DNA from: Bacillota bacterium
GTDB lineage: Bacteria > Bacillota > Thermosediminibacteria > Thermosediminibacterales > Thermosediminibacteraceae
Length of the DNA: 22,021 nt
Assembly: GCA_003242255.1 (NCBI GenBank)
Contig: QGUT01000014.1
Location: 1-22,021, forward strand
Direction of reading: 5' to 3'
Shown piece by piece: positions 1-8,124 of this stretch (position 1 is the stretch's first letter; the number at the start of each line of letters is the position of its first letter). The notes under the pieces were generated by a model. That model saw only the letters and a program-made list of their open reading frames with translations. It did not search any database and had not been told where the DNA came from. The position numbers were made by a program, and so were the translations under genes.

Positions 1-909
1 ACCTATCCCCATGTTGAACGTCCGGAACATCTCGCCATCATCCACATTCCCCATTTTTTTCAAGACCGAGAAGACCGGAGGTACTTCCCAGGAACCCGTC
101 CAAATTCTGAATTCCAGGCCCCGCGGCAGAATCCTTGGGAGATTTTCCGCAAAACCGCCGCCGGTAATATGGGCCATCCCGTGAATTGGAAGGCTCAATA
201 ATTTTTTAACGGCTTCTACGTAGATGCTGGTGGGGGTGAGAAGTTCCTCTCCCAGGGTCTTCCCGAATTCCTCCACATAGCTTTCCGGATCCAATTTCCC
301 TACTTCGAAAAATATCTTCCTCGCCATGGAATAGCCGTTGCTGTGGAGTCCCGATGAAGAAAGGCCTATTAAAACATCCCCCTCCTTTATTTTGGAACCA
401 TCCACTATTCTGCCTTTATCCACAATCCCAACGGCAAAACCGGCCAGGTCGTATTCGCCTTCTTGGTAAAATCCCGGCATCTCGGCGGTTTCGCCACCGA
501 TCAACGCACATCCCGCCATCCGGCAGCCCACGGCCACACCCTTTACTATCTCCGCTATCTTTTCCGGCACAATCCTCCCTGTAGCTATATAGTCCAGGAA
601 AAACAGGGGCTCGGCGCCGTGCACCGCTATGTCGTTGACGCACATTGCGACGCAGTCTATCCCCACCGTATCGTGCCTGTCCATCATAAAGGCTATCTTG
701 AGCTTGGTCCCGACTCCGTCGGCTCCAGACACCAGAACGGGATCGGCATAATTTTTTACATCCAATTCAAAAAAGCCCCCGAAGCCGCCTATGTCGCCGA
801 CGACGCCAGGGCGGTACGTTGCACGCACGTGGGACTTCATGAGCTCCACAGCCTTATTGCCCGCCTCCACGTCCACGCCGGCATCCCGATAGGTGATCCT
901 TTCTTTCAC
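1..909 (-). CDS. purM: Phosphoribosylformylglycinamidine cyclo-ligase (AIR synthase), 3' end cut off by window edge
   Basis: PurM closes the imidazole ring: FGAM + ATP gives AIR, the fifth step of de novo purine synthesis, in the cytoplasm. I translated the frame by hand. It begins VKERITYRDAGVDVEAGNKA and stays open to base 1, giving 303 codons of a family usually near 340-350 residues, so only the extreme C-terminus is missing. Family signatures seen are SGADGVGTKLK, CVNDIAVHGAEPLFF, a GGETAEMPGFY segment and, at the edge, FRTFNMGIG. The start is GTG at 909-907. A GGGGAG ribosome-binding site overlaps the purF stop, with 12 bases between the genes. A nearby ATG at 916-914 is out of frame. 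It is the last purine gene visible; further pur genes may follow beyond the left edge. Confidence 0.96.
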   Translation of the reverse strand, partial: MKERITYRDAGVDVEAGNKAVELMKSHVRATYRPGVVGDIGGFGGFFELDVKNYADPVLVSGADGVGTKLKIAFMMDRHDTVGIDCVAMCVNDIAVHGAEPLFFLDYIATGRIVPEKIAEIVKGVAVGCRMAGCALIGGETAEMPGFYQEGEYDLAGFAVGIVDKGRIVDGSKIKEGDVLIGLSSSGLHSNGYSMARKIFFEVGKLDPESYVEEFGKTLGEELLTPTSIYVEAVKKLLSLPIHGMAHITGGGFAENLPRILPRGLEFRIWTGSWEVPPVFSVLKKMGNVDDGEMFRTFNMGIG

Positions 910-921
910 TTAACATCTCCC

Positions 922-2325
922 CTAACATTTTTCGAAAAGGTATTTTTTCCCCTCTCCCGGAACTTTAAGGGGATATTCCCCGGAAAAACAGGCAGTGCAG
1001 AACTTTTCTCTCCCGCAACCGGTAGATTTTATTAAGCCTTCCAGGCTCAAAAAGCCGAGGCTGTCCGCCCCGATATATTTTCTTATCTCTTCCACGCCAT
1101 AGCTTGCAGCTATCAATTCTTTGCGGGAAGAAGTGTCTATTCCGAAATAGCAGGAATGGGTGACCGGTGGGGAGCTTATCCTGACGTGGACTTCCTTCGC
1201 CCCCGCCTCTTTTAACATCCTTATTATCTGGCTGCTGGTCGTGCCCCTGACTATCGAATCGTCCACCAGAACAAGGCGCTTTCCCTTCACCTCGGCTTTC
1301 AGAGCATTGAGCTTTAACATGACCCCCAACTTCCTCAGTTTCTGGCTTGGCTGGATAAAGGTCCTCCCTATATAGCGGTTTTTAATGAGCCCGAAGCCGA
1401 AGGGTATGCCCGACTGAGCCGAATAGCCCATGGCCGCCACCGTCCCGGAGTCCGGAACCCCTACCACCAGGTCCGCATCGGCCGGGTGTTCTTTAGCCAG
1501 ATTCCTGCCGCTCTCTAACCTGGCCCGGTAGACGTTTATGCCGTCTACAGTGCTGTCGGGCCTGGCAAAGTAGACGAACTCGAATATACATAGGGATCTC
1601 TTGCCGCCGCACCTGTACCTTATGCTCTTCACGCCGCTCCTGTCTATTACCACGATCTCTCCAGGCTCCACGTCCCTTACGAACTCCACCCCCAGGGTAT
1701 CGAAAGCGCAACTCTCCGAGGCGAGAACGTAAGATCCGTTGTACTTTCCGAGAGCAAGGGGCCGGAAGCCGTTCGGGTCCCTCACGCCGATCAGGCTTTC
1801 CTCCGTCATCATGACTAGGGAGTAAGCTCCTTTTATCTTATTCACACATCCCTTTATCGCTTCTACAACGTCGTTCGAGGCTTCCCTGGCGATGAGAAAA
1901 GCTATAATTTCGCTGTCCGCCGTCGTTTGAAAGACAGCCCCGCTCTCTTCTAACTCGTACCTCAGTTCATGGGCGTTTACCAGGTTTCCGTTGTGGGCCA
2001 CAGCGAGATACCCGTTTTTATACCTCACCACCAGCGGCTGGGCATTGCTCAAATTGTTAAAACCAGTGGTGGAATACCTGACGTGCCCAATTCCAATCCG
2101 TCCCGAAAGCCGGTCGAGCACCTTTTCCGAAAAGATTTCCGAGACCAGCCCCAAGTCTTTGTGGTAGTCGATGCCGCTGCCAGAACTTACCGCAATGCCG
2201 GCGCTCTCCTGTCCCCGGTGCTGAAGGGCATAGAGGCCGTAGTATATGGTCCTGCCCAGGCTCGGGTCCTCCGCCCCGGAATATATGCCGATGACGCCGC
2301 AAGCTTCTTTTAATTTTTCGTCCAT
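922..2325 (-). CDS. purF: Amidophosphoribosyltransferase, Fe-S/propeptide type
   Basis: PurF makes 5-phosphoribosylamine from PRPP and glutamine, the committed and normally feedback-controlled step of purine synthesis. The protein is 467 residues from ATG 2325-2323. The N-terminal class II glutamine amidotransferase domain has its nucleophile Cys9 after an eight-residue leader (MDEKLKEA), which family members remove autocatalytically. The C-terminal phosphoribosyltransferase domain has the PRPP loop VLVDDSIVRGTT at about 352-363. Cys246, Cys392, Cys443 and Cys446 (motif CTAC) match the four ligands of the Bacillus-type [4Fe-4S] cluster, which makes such enzymes oxygen-sensitive. The ATG overlaps the purL stop by one base (TGATG). 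A frame-consistent ATG at 2361 lies inside purL and would add 12 residues before the usual leader, so I rejected it. Confidence 0.97.
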   Translation of the reverse strand: MDEKLKEACGVIGIYSGAEDPSLGRTIYYGLYALQHRGQESAGIAVSSGSGIDYHKDLGLVSEIFSEKVLDRLSGRIGIGHVRYSTTGFNNLSNAQPLVVRYKNGYLAVAHNGNLVNAHELRYELEESGAVFQTTADSEIIAFLIAREASNDVVEAIKGCVNKIKGAYSLVMMTEESLIGVRDPNGFRPLALGKYNGSYVLASESCAFDTLGVEFVRDVEPGEIVVIDRSGVKSIRYRCGGKRSLCIFEFVYFARPDSTVDGINVYRARLESGRNLAKEHPADADLVVGVPDSGTVAAMGYSAQSGIPFGFGLIKNRYIGRTFIQPSQKLRKLGVMLKLNALKAEVKGKRLVLVDDSIVRGTTSSQIIRMLKEAGAKEVHVRISSPPVTHSCYFGIDTSSRKELIAASYGVEEIRKYIGADSLGFLSLEGLIKSTGCGREKFCTACFSGEYPLKVPGEGKKYLFEKC

Positions 2326-4538
2326 CAGCCCTCTACCTTTCTCTCCAGAGATTTGCTCCATGCCTCGGCCATCTCTCCCAGGGAGAGTTCGATTCTCTTG
2401 GAACCGCCCCTCGAATCTTTGACCTCAATCAAGAAATGTTCCAGCACCACCCGGCCCAGCACGGTAACTTCTACGCCCGCTTCTCTGGCAACTTCCATCA
2501 AAGCCGGGAGCTTATCTTCGCTTAAACTGGCTACTATCCTGGACTGGCATTCCCCAAAAAGCAGTGCATCGGGCCTTATGTCCGACCTAATTTTGCCTTT
2601 AAAGCCTAGATTCCCGGCGATGCAGGATTCGGCTATGGCCACGGCCAGGCCACCTTCGGAAACGTCGTGGGCCGAATTCAAGAGCCCCTGCCTTATGGCC
2701 TTCAGGCAGAGAATCAGAAGCCTCTTTTCCCTGTCCAGATCCACCCGCGGCGGCCTTCCTCCTTCGATGCCGAAAATTACCCTCAGGTATTCGGAAGCGC
2801 CCAGTTCTTCGGTATTTACTCCCAGGAGAACTACCAAATCCCCCGGTTTTTTGAAAGCCAGGGTACAGTGCTTCGATACGTCTTCTAAAAGCCCCACCAT
2901 CCCAATTACCGGGGTGGGGAAGATCTTCCTTTCGCTGCTCTCGTTGTAGAAGCTGACGTTGCCGCTGACCACCGGGATCTCCAGGAATCTGGCTGCTTCC
3001 GCTATTCCGTCGATGCACTTTTCGAACTGATAATAGACTTCTGGATCTTCGGGGCTGCCGAAATTGAGGCAATCGGTTATGGCCAAGGGTTTCGCCCCGG
3101 TCACCGCCAGATTTCTCGCAGCTTCGGCCACCGCCTGCTTTCCTCCTTCGTAAGGGTCCAGGTAACAGTAAAGTCCGTTGCAGTCGGTGGTGAGGGCAAT
3201 TCCCTTTTTGGTGCCCTTTACCCTCAGCACCGCCGCATCAGAGCCCGGCCTTACCACCGTGTCGGTGCGGACGGTATGGTCGTACTGCTGGTAGATCCAT
3301 GCCTTGCTCGCTATATTGGGAGACCCTAAAAGCTTGAGAAGCACATCCCCCAAATTTTCCGGCATCCGGATCTTCGAGCAATCCAGGTCCTGCCTCTCTA
3401 AATACGCCGGCTTTCTGCCCTTGCGCTTTATCACGGGAGCCCCTTCGGCCAAAGATTTGGCCGGGATCTCCGCCACCGTCTTCCCGTTTTCCAGGACCCT
3501 CAGCATCCCGTCGCCGGTCACCTCTCCAATCTTAACAGCGAAAAGGTCCCACTTTTCGAAAATCCTCTTTACATCTTCCTCGTGGCCTTTTTCCACTATG
3601 ATGAGCATCCGCTCCTGGGATTCCGAAAGCATCACTTCATAGGGAGTCATCTCAGTTTCGCGCCGGGGCACCAGGGCCACGTCCAGTTCTATGCCGCTGC
3701 CGGCCCGTGCGGCGGTCTCGGCGCAGGCGGAAGTGAGGCCTGCAGCTCCCAGGTCCTGAATTCCCACTACCCATTTTTCCTTCAAAAGCTCCAGGCAAGC
3801 CTCGAGCAACAGTTTTTCCATGAATGGGTCTCCTACCTGCACCGAAGGCCGCCTGGATTCTGACTCCTCGGACAGTTCTTCGGAGGCAAAACTGGCGCCG
3901 TGAATTCCGTCCCTCCCCGTCGCAGCTCCTACCAGCATCACCGAATTCCCCACGCCCTGAGCCTTACCCCTTATTATTTCGTCCCGCCGGATGATTCCGA
4001 CGCACATGGCGTTGACCAGGGGATTGTCCTTGTACACATCGTTAAAATAGGCTTCGCCGCCCACGGTAGGTATCCCCATGCAGTTTCCGTAATCTGCTAT
4101 GCCGGAAACTACCCCTCCGAAAAGATACTTCACCCTGGGGTCGTCCAGTTCCCCGAACCTCAGAGAGTCCAGAAGAGCTATGGGCCTTGCCCCCATGGCG
4201 AAAATGTCGCGGATTATGCCTCCCACGCCGGTCGCAGCCCCCTGGTATGGTTCCACCGCCGAGGGGTGGTTGTGGCTTTCTATCTTGAGTACCACCGCCA
4301 GGTCATCCCCTATGTCGACGATCCCCGCGTTCTCGCCCGGCCCCTGGAGTACATGGGGCGCTTTCGTGGGGAACTTTTTTAAAAGCGGTCTGGAGTTTTT
4401 ATAGCTGCAGTGCTCCGACCACATCACGCTGTACATCCCCAGTTCCACATCGTTGGGCTCCCGCCCCAACGTCCGGACTATCAGGTTATATTCTTCTTCG
4501 GTCAGTCCCAGTTTCTTAGCTTCTTCCAATCTTCCCAA
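2325..4538 (-). CDS. purL: Phosphoribosylformylglycinamidine synthase subunit PurL (small type)
   Basis: PurL is the ATP-dependent synthetase subunit that converts FGAR to FGAM using ammonia channelled from PurQ, in a PurL-PurQ-PurS complex. At 737 residues it is the small, three-subunit Bacillus type, not the fused proteobacterial type of about 1,300. Conserved stretches include WSEHCSYKNSRPLLKKF, KIESHNHPSAVEPYQGAATG, GVGGIIRDIFAMGARPIALL, a GDPFMEKLLLEACLE segment and an ATP-binding TDCLNFGSPEDPEVYYQFE region. I chose TTG 4538-4536 (MGRLEEAKKLGLTEEEYNLI) because GGGAGG sits seven bases upstream and the N-terminus then fits the family. It overlaps purQ by 23 bases. An in-frame ATG at 4598 has no ribosome-binding site and would extend the overlap to 83 bases. 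Confidence 0.96.
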   Translation of the reverse strand: MGRLEEAKKLGLTEEEYNLIVRTLGREPNDVELGMYSVMWSEHCSYKNSRPLLKKFPTKAPHVLQGPGENAGIVDIGDDLAVVLKIESHNHPSAVEPYQGAATGVGGIIRDIFAMGARPIALLDSLRFGELDDPRVKYLFGGVVSGIADYGNCMGIPTVGGEAYFNDVYKDNPLVNAMCVGIIRRDEIIRGKAQGVGNSVMLVGAATGRDGIHGASFASEELSEESESRRPSVQVGDPFMEKLLLEACLELLKEKWVVGIQDLGAAGLTSACAETAARAGSGIELDVALVPRRETEMTPYEVMLSESQERMLIIVEKGHEEDVKRIFEKWDLFAVKIGEVTGDGMLRVLENGKTVAEIPAKSLAEGAPVIKRKGRKPAYLERQDLDCSKIRMPENLGDVLLKLLGSPNIASKAWIYQQYDHTVRTDTVVRPGSDAAVLRVKGTKKGIALTTDCNGLYCYLDPYEGGKQAVAEAARNLAVTGAKPLAITDCLNFGSPEDPEVYYQFEKCIDGIAEAARFLEIPVVSGNVSFYNESSERKIFPTPVIGMVGLLEDVSKHCTLAFKKPGDLVVLLGVNTEELGASEYLRVIFGIEGGRPPRVDLDREKRLLILCLKAIRQGLLNSAHDVSEGGLAVAIAESCIAGNLGFKGKIRSDIRPDALLFGECQSRIVASLSEDKLPALMEVAREAGVEVTVLGRVVLEHFLIEVKDSRGGSKRIELSLGEMAEAWSKSLERKVEG

Positions 4539-5241
4539 TTTTGGACCTCCCTTCGAGGTATTCCAGGATGGACTTGAAGAGCTTCTTTCCGTCGGCATTG
4601 CCTAAAATCTCTTCGGCGCACCGCTCCGGATGGGGCATCATCCCCAGCACGTTTCTCCCTTCGTTCAAAATCCCGGCGATATTGGCCGCCGAGCCGTTGG
4701 GATTGGCTTTTTCCGTGACTCTTCCCTTTTCGTCGGAATAGTAAAAGGCGATTCTATTTTCTGATTTCAGCCTTTCTATGGTATCCTCATCGGCGTAATA
4801 ATTGCCCTGGCCGTGGGCCACCGGCATCTTTACAACTTCGCCCGGCAGGTACAAGTTGGTGAAAGGCGAATCGGCGGTACCCACTTTTAGGTAGACGTCG
4901 TGGCAGTGAAATTTCAGGTCTCTATTTTTCATCATCGCCCCGGGCAGTAGCCCGGCCTCGAGAAGAATCTGAAAACCGTTGCATATGCCGAGGATAAGCT
5001 TTCCCCTTTCGGCCGCTTTTAAGACGCTTTCCATCGCCGGCGAAAACCTGGCGATGGCCCCTGCCCTCAAATAATCGCCGTAGGAAAACCCTCCGGGCAG
5101 GACGATGAGGTCGAAATCCCCGGCGGAAAATTTTTCTTTGTGAAACACGTATTCCGCAGGCTGGCCGAGAACCTCCGACAGCACATGGAAACAATCACCG
5201 TCGCAGTTAGATCCGGGGAAAACTATTATCGCGCTCTTCAT
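4516..5241 (-). CDS. purQ: Phosphoribosylformylglycinamidine synthase subunit PurQ (glutaminase)
   Basis: PurQ is the class I glutaminase subunit that supplies ammonia to PurL. It has 241 residues, starting MKSAIIVFPGSNCDGD. The catalytic triad is visible: Cys87 in LGICNGFQIL, and His204 and Glu206 in MMPHPERC. The start ATG 5241-5239 overlaps the purS stop in an ATGA, with GGAGGAG just upstream, which is typical of translational coupling. The C-terminal extension (GRSKIGKIGRS) lies over the purL ribosome-binding site and start. A longer in-frame start near 5307 would lie inside purS and was rejected. Confidence 0.97.
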   Translation of the reverse strand: MKSAIIVFPGSNCDGDCFHVLSEVLGQPAEYVFHKEKFSAGDFDLIVLPGGFSYGDYLRAGAIARFSPAMESVLKAAERGKLILGICNGFQILLEAGLLPGAMMKNRDLKFHCHDVYLKVGTADSPFTNLYLPGEVVKMPVAHGQGNYYADEDTIERLKSENRIAFYYSDEKGRVTEKANPNGSAANIAGILNEGRNVLGMMPHPERCAEEILGNADGKKLFKSILEYLEGRSKIGKIGRS

Positions 5242-5489
5242 AAGCTCTCCTCCGCCACTTCGAAACTGTAATCTTCCAGGACCGGGTTGGCGAGCAGTTT
5301 TTCGCACATCGTCCTCACCTTCGTCCTTGCATCCTCCAGGCTGGCAGCCTTTAGTTTAACCTCTATCATTTTCCCGACCCGAACATCCTCGGCTTCAAAG
5401 CCCAGATGATTCAGAGCCCCTTTAATCGCAGCTCCTTGCGGGTCGAGCACTCCTTCCTTGAATTGAACGTTTATCTTCGCTTTGAACAT
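5238..5489 (-). CDS. purS: Phosphoribosylformylglycinamidine synthase subunit PurS
   Basis: PurS is the small dimeric subunit that holds PurL and PurQ together and helps pass ammonia between them. It has 83 residues (MFKAKINVQFKEGVLDPQG), the normal size, with the family's DPQGxAIxxALxxLGF signature. Two ATGs lie six bases apart. GGAGGA is only about two bases from the first (5495) but seven bases from the second (5489-5487), so I chose the second. It is separated from purC by the only sizeable gap in the operon, which is 48 bases and very AT-rich. Confidence 0.94.
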   Translation of the reverse strand: MFKAKINVQFKEGVLDPQGAAIKGALNHLGFEAEDVRVGKMIEVKLKAASLEDARTKVRTMCEKLLANPVLEDYSFEVAEESL

Positions 5490-5501
5490 TGCCATTCCTC
5501 C

Positions 5502-5538
5502 GTAAAAATATATTTTTTTAAATTTTTTTGATTTTTAC
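5502..5538 (-). repeat. AT-rich inverted repeat in the purC-purS spacer
   Basis: GTAAAAAT and ATTTTTAC form an 8-bp inverted repeat flanking 21 bases made almost entirely of A/T runs. It touches the purC stop codon and ends just before the purS ribosome-binding site. It lacks a GC-rich stem, so it is unlikely to be a terminator in either direction. It could act in mRNA processing, as a weak secondary promoter region, or simply be an AT-rich spacer. Confidence 0.5.
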
Positions 5539-6239
5539 TAGGCAATACGCTTGAAAATTTCCCTGTAGGCCCCTTCCACATTGCCCAGATCTCTCCGGAA
5601 GCGGTCTTTGTCCAGTTTTTCCATGGTCTTTGCGTCCCAGAAACGGCACGTATCCGGGGAGATCTCGTCAGACAGCAAAATTTCGCCCTTGAATCGCCCG
5701 AATTCCAGCTTGAAATCCACCAGGATTATGTCTTTTTCGATCAGGAAGCGGCTCAAGATCTCGTTTACTTTGAAAGAAACCTCCTCGATGAAGGCTATTT
5801 CCTCTTTTGTGGCCATGCCCAGGGATAGCGCATGGTATGCGTTTATCATCGGGTCTCCCAGTTCGTCGTTTTTTAGGCAAAATTCTAGGACCGGGCATTT
5901 TAATTTCGTCCCCTCTTCAAGCCCCAGCCTTTTTGCCATGCTTCCGGCCGCCATATTCCGCACTATCACTTCGAGAGGCAGTATTTTAACCGCCTTTACC
6001 AGCATCTCCCTGTCGCTCAGGAGCTTTACGAAGTGGGTCTTTACCCCTTTTTCTTCCAGCAAATTAAAGAACACCGCCGAAATTTTATTGTTGAGTTCTC
6101 CCTTTCCCTCGATGGTTCCCCTCTTTTGGCCGTTGAACGCAGTCGCGTCATCCTTGAATTCCATCACGTAATAGTCCTCATCCTCCGTGCGGTAAACCCG
6201 CTTGGCCTTGCCTTCGTAGATAAGTTCCAATTTTTTCAT
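5538..6239 (-). CDS. purC: Phosphoribosylaminoimidazole-succinocarboxamide synthase (SAICAR synthetase)
   Basis: PurC joins CAIR with aspartate using ATP to make SAICAR. It has 233 residues, the normal bacterial length. It starts MKKLELIYEGKAKRVYRT, and the YEGKAKRVY motif is the family's N-terminal nucleotide-binding signature. LPLEVIVRNMAAGSMAKRLG and ILVDFKLEFGRF are the other signatures seen. ATG 6239-6237 shares one base with the purE stop (TGATG); a GTG three bases upstream is an alternative start. In Bacillus subtilis purB lies between purK and purC, but there is no purB here. Confidence 0.97.
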   Translation of the reverse strand: MKKLELIYEGKAKRVYRTEDEDYYVMEFKDDATAFNGQKRGTIEGKGELNNKISAVFFNLLEEKGVKTHFVKLLSDREMLVKAVKILPLEVIVRNMAAGSMAKRLGLEEGTKLKCPVLEFCLKNDELGDPMINAYHALSLGMATKEEIAFIEEVSFKVNEILSRFLIEKDIILVDFKLEFGRFKGEILLSDEISPDTCRFWDAKTMEKLDKDRFRRDLGNVEGAYREIFKRIA

Positions 6240-6769
6240 CACTTCTTCCCTTCCCTTTCGCTCAAATACCTTTCGTATCCCATGTCCTCCAACCGGGCGG
6301 CTTTTCCTTCTACCTCGGTTTTCATCTGCTCTTTGTATTCGGCGACTTTTTTCCTGATTTCGGGGTACTTAATGCCAAGGATCTCGGCGGCCAGAATCCC
6401 GGCGTTTTTGGCATTGTTTATGGCCACCGTCGCCACCGGCACTCCCGGCGGCATCTGGACTATAGATAAAAGAGAATCCATTCCCGAAAGGGCCGACGTT
6501 TTCACCGGAACCCCGATCACCGGCAAGGGTGAAATCGAGGCCACCATCCCCGGCAGGTGAGCCGCTCCCCCTGCTCCGGCGATGATCACTTCAATCCCCC
6601 TTCCTTCGCAGTTTCTAGCATAATCGAACATCCTCTCGGGAGTCCGATGGGCCGAGACTACCGTCAGTTCAAAGTCGATGCCGAATTCCTCGAGGATCTT
6701 AGCCGCTTCCTGCATCACGGGCAGGTCCGAATCGCTGCCCATTATAATGCCTACCAGCGGTTTTCCCAT
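6239..6769 (-). CDS. purE: 5-(carboxyamino)imidazole ribonucleotide mutase, class I PurE
   Basis: PurE converts N5-CAIR, the PurK product, to CAIR. It has 176 residues. The GIIMGSDSDLPVM loop, the SAHRTPERM segment and the AGGAAHLPGM motif form the class I PurE active site. Presence of purK next door supports class I (mutase) rather than a PurK-independent carboxylase. ATG 6769-6767 follows the purK stop by four bases, with a GAGGT ribosome-binding site made by the last purK codons. The C-terminus has a charged coil-like tail rich in Lys and Glu. Confidence 0.97.
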   Translation of the reverse strand: MGKPLVGIIMGSDSDLPVMQEAAKILEEFGIDFELTVVSAHRTPERMFDYARNCEGRGIEVIIAGAGGAAHLPGMVASISPLPVIGVPVKTSALSGMDSLLSIVQMPPGVPVATVAINNAKNAGILAAEILGIKYPEIRKKVAEYKEQMKTEVEGKAARLEDMGYERYLSEREGKK

Positions 6770-6773
6770 ACCA

Positions 6774-7922
6774 TTACCTCGCTTTCACCTTTAAAATTTC
6801 CTTCGCCCTCCTGGCCTTCTCCACGGCCTTTTCTACATCATCGTCGATTACCGTCACGTGCCCCATCTTCCTGAAAGGCTTTGTCGTTTTCTTACCGTAA
6901 AAGTGAAAGTAAAGCCCCTCGATGGAAAGGACTTCTTCAAATCCTTCCACCCACGGCGTCCCTTCGTAACCTTCTTCCCCTAAAAGATTTACCATTGCGG
7001 CGGGAGAAAGAAGTTTGGTAGACCCCAAAGGGAGGCCGCATATGGCTCTGATGTGCTGCTCGAACTGGCTGGTGAGGCAGGCTTCGATGGTGTAGTGGCC
7101 GGAGTTGTGGGGCCTGGGGGCGACCTCGTTTACCAGAATATTCCCCTTTCTGTCCAGAAACATCTCTATCCCGAAGACTCCCACACCGTCCAAGGCTTTG
7201 ACAACTTCCGTCGCTATTTCCCGGGCTTTTTGCTCCAACTCTTTTTCTATCCTCGCTGGCGCTACCACCATGTCGCATATGTTGGCCCTTTCGTCAAAGA
7301 TCATCTCCACTACCGGATAACACTTAACTTGACCTTCAGTGCTCCTGGCCACCATCACGGCCAACTCTTTTTCTATGTCGACCAGTTCTTCAGCATAAGA
7401 TTCGGTAAGCAGGGCCTTTGCCATGTCTTTTTCAGAGCCGATTACCGCTACCCCCCTCCCGTCGTATCCGCCTTTCCTGGCCTTCTGAACCAGCGGAAAT
7501 CCGAACTTTTTAAACTCATCTAGACTATTTTGTTCCACTTTCATAAAGCGGGGCACCGGAATTCCCGCCTTTTTCAACATCTCCTTCTGAACCAGTTTGT
7601 CTTGGATGACCTCCAAGAGTCGGGGCGAAGGGAGGATGGCGTGTCCTTTTTCCTCCAGCCTCTTCAGCGGCTCTGTAGCGATGTGCTCGAGATCGTAGGT
7701 AGTAACGTCGCTTTGGTTTACAAGCTCCTCCAGTTTTTCTTCGTCGTAAAAGTCTCCGACTACCTGCAGGTCCGAAACGGAAGATGCGGGGCATCCGGGC
7801 GTCGGGTCCAGGACGCTTACAAAAAAGCCCATTTTCTTTGCTTCCTGCGCCATCATCTTGGCCAGTTGCCCTCCGCCTATGATGCCTAACCTGGGAAAGC
7901 CATTAATATCCTTTGCTCGCAA
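6774..7922 (-). CDS. purK: 5-(carboxyamino)imidazole ribonucleotide synthase (ATP-grasp)
   Basis: PurK carboxylates AIR with ATP and bicarbonate to give N5-CAIR. It has 382 residues: an N-terminal PreATP fold (LGIIGGGQLAKMMAQEAKKM) followed by an ATP-grasp domain with the loop QKARKGGYDGRGV and the metal/ATP region NEVAPRPHNSGHYTIEAC. It is the first gene of the purine operon. The start appears to be TTG 7922-7920, with a GGGGGT ribosome-binding site eight bases upstream. I see no ATG or GTG that would keep the Rossmann-like N-terminus. Upstream lie the riboswitch and attenuator. Confidence 0.95.
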   Translation of the reverse strand: MRAKDINGFPRLGIIGGGQLAKMMAQEAKKMGFFVSVLDPTPGCPASSVSDLQVVGDFYDEEKLEELVNQSDVTTYDLEHIATEPLKRLEEKGHAILPSPRLLEVIQDKLVQKEMLKKAGIPVPRFMKVEQNSLDEFKKFGFPLVQKARKGGYDGRGVAVIGSEKDMAKALLTESYAEELVDIEKELAVMVARSTEGQVKCYPVVEMIFDERANICDMVVAPARIEKELEQKAREIATEVVKALDGVGVFGIEMFLDRKGNILVNEVAPRPHNSGHYTIEACLTSQFEQHIRAICGLPLGSTKLLSPAAMVNLLGEEGYEGTPWVEGFEEVLSIEGLYFHFYGKKTTKPFRKMGHVTVIDDDVEKAVEKARRAKEILKVKAR

Positions 7923-7948
7923 CTCAGCCGACCCCCAAAGTCCAGTAT

Positions 7949-7981
7949 AAAAAAATAAAAGGTAGAGGAAATCTCTACCTT
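7949..7981 (-). terminator. Intrinsic terminator of the purine riboswitch (attenuator)
   Basis: On the operon strand, AAGGTAGAG and CTCTACCTT form a perfect 9-bp stem with an ATTTC loop (7981-7959). It runs straight into a T-rich tract (TTATTTTTTT) and lies 27 bases before the purK start. It is the expression platform of the upstream aptamer. GGTAGAGATTTCC (7979-7967), meaning the stem's 5' side plus loop, is complementary to GGAAGTCTCTACC (8059-8047) of the aptamer. Terminator and antiterminator are therefore mutually exclusive. Confidence 0.9.
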
Positions 7982-8015
7982 CTGACAGCGGGATTTTTGG
8001 GCAAAAGCTACCCTC

Positions 8016-8087
8016 CCCTTATAGCCAGGGCGGTTTACGGCCGCCCGGTAGAGACTTCCAGGCCCTATTCCTGGAATTATATAAGGG
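8016..8087 (-). promoter_or_regulatory. Purine riboswitch aptamer, guanine class
   Basis: Seventy-two bases fold as the three-way purine aptamer. P1 is CCCTTAT/ATAAGGG. J1-2 is ATAATT. P2 is CCAGG/CCTGG with loop AATAGGG. J2-3 carries the conserved GTCTCTACC. P3 is GGGCGG/CCGCCC with loop CCGTAAA, the same loop as in the Bacillus subtilis xpt aptamer. The loop-loop contact residues (GG in L2, CC in L3) are kept. The specificity base before TAT in J3-1 is C, which in this family means guanine/hypoxanthine rather than adenine. Expected action is premature termination of the pur operon when guanine is abundant. Confidence 0.95.
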
Positions 8088-8124
8088 TTCCGAAAAATTA
8101 TATTTTGTTCGTCTATTTAAATAC

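Noticed and set aside
463..1035. 190-codon plus-strand open frame opposite purM/purF
   Set aside because: It lies entirely antisense to conserved purM and purF, shows no recognisable protein features and has no ribosome-binding site; it is a shadow frame.
4536..4598. Upstream ATG (4598) as purL start
   Set aside because: No ribosome-binding site, an 83-base overlap with purQ and an N-terminus unlike PurL; the TTG at 4538 has GGGAGG at ideal spacing.
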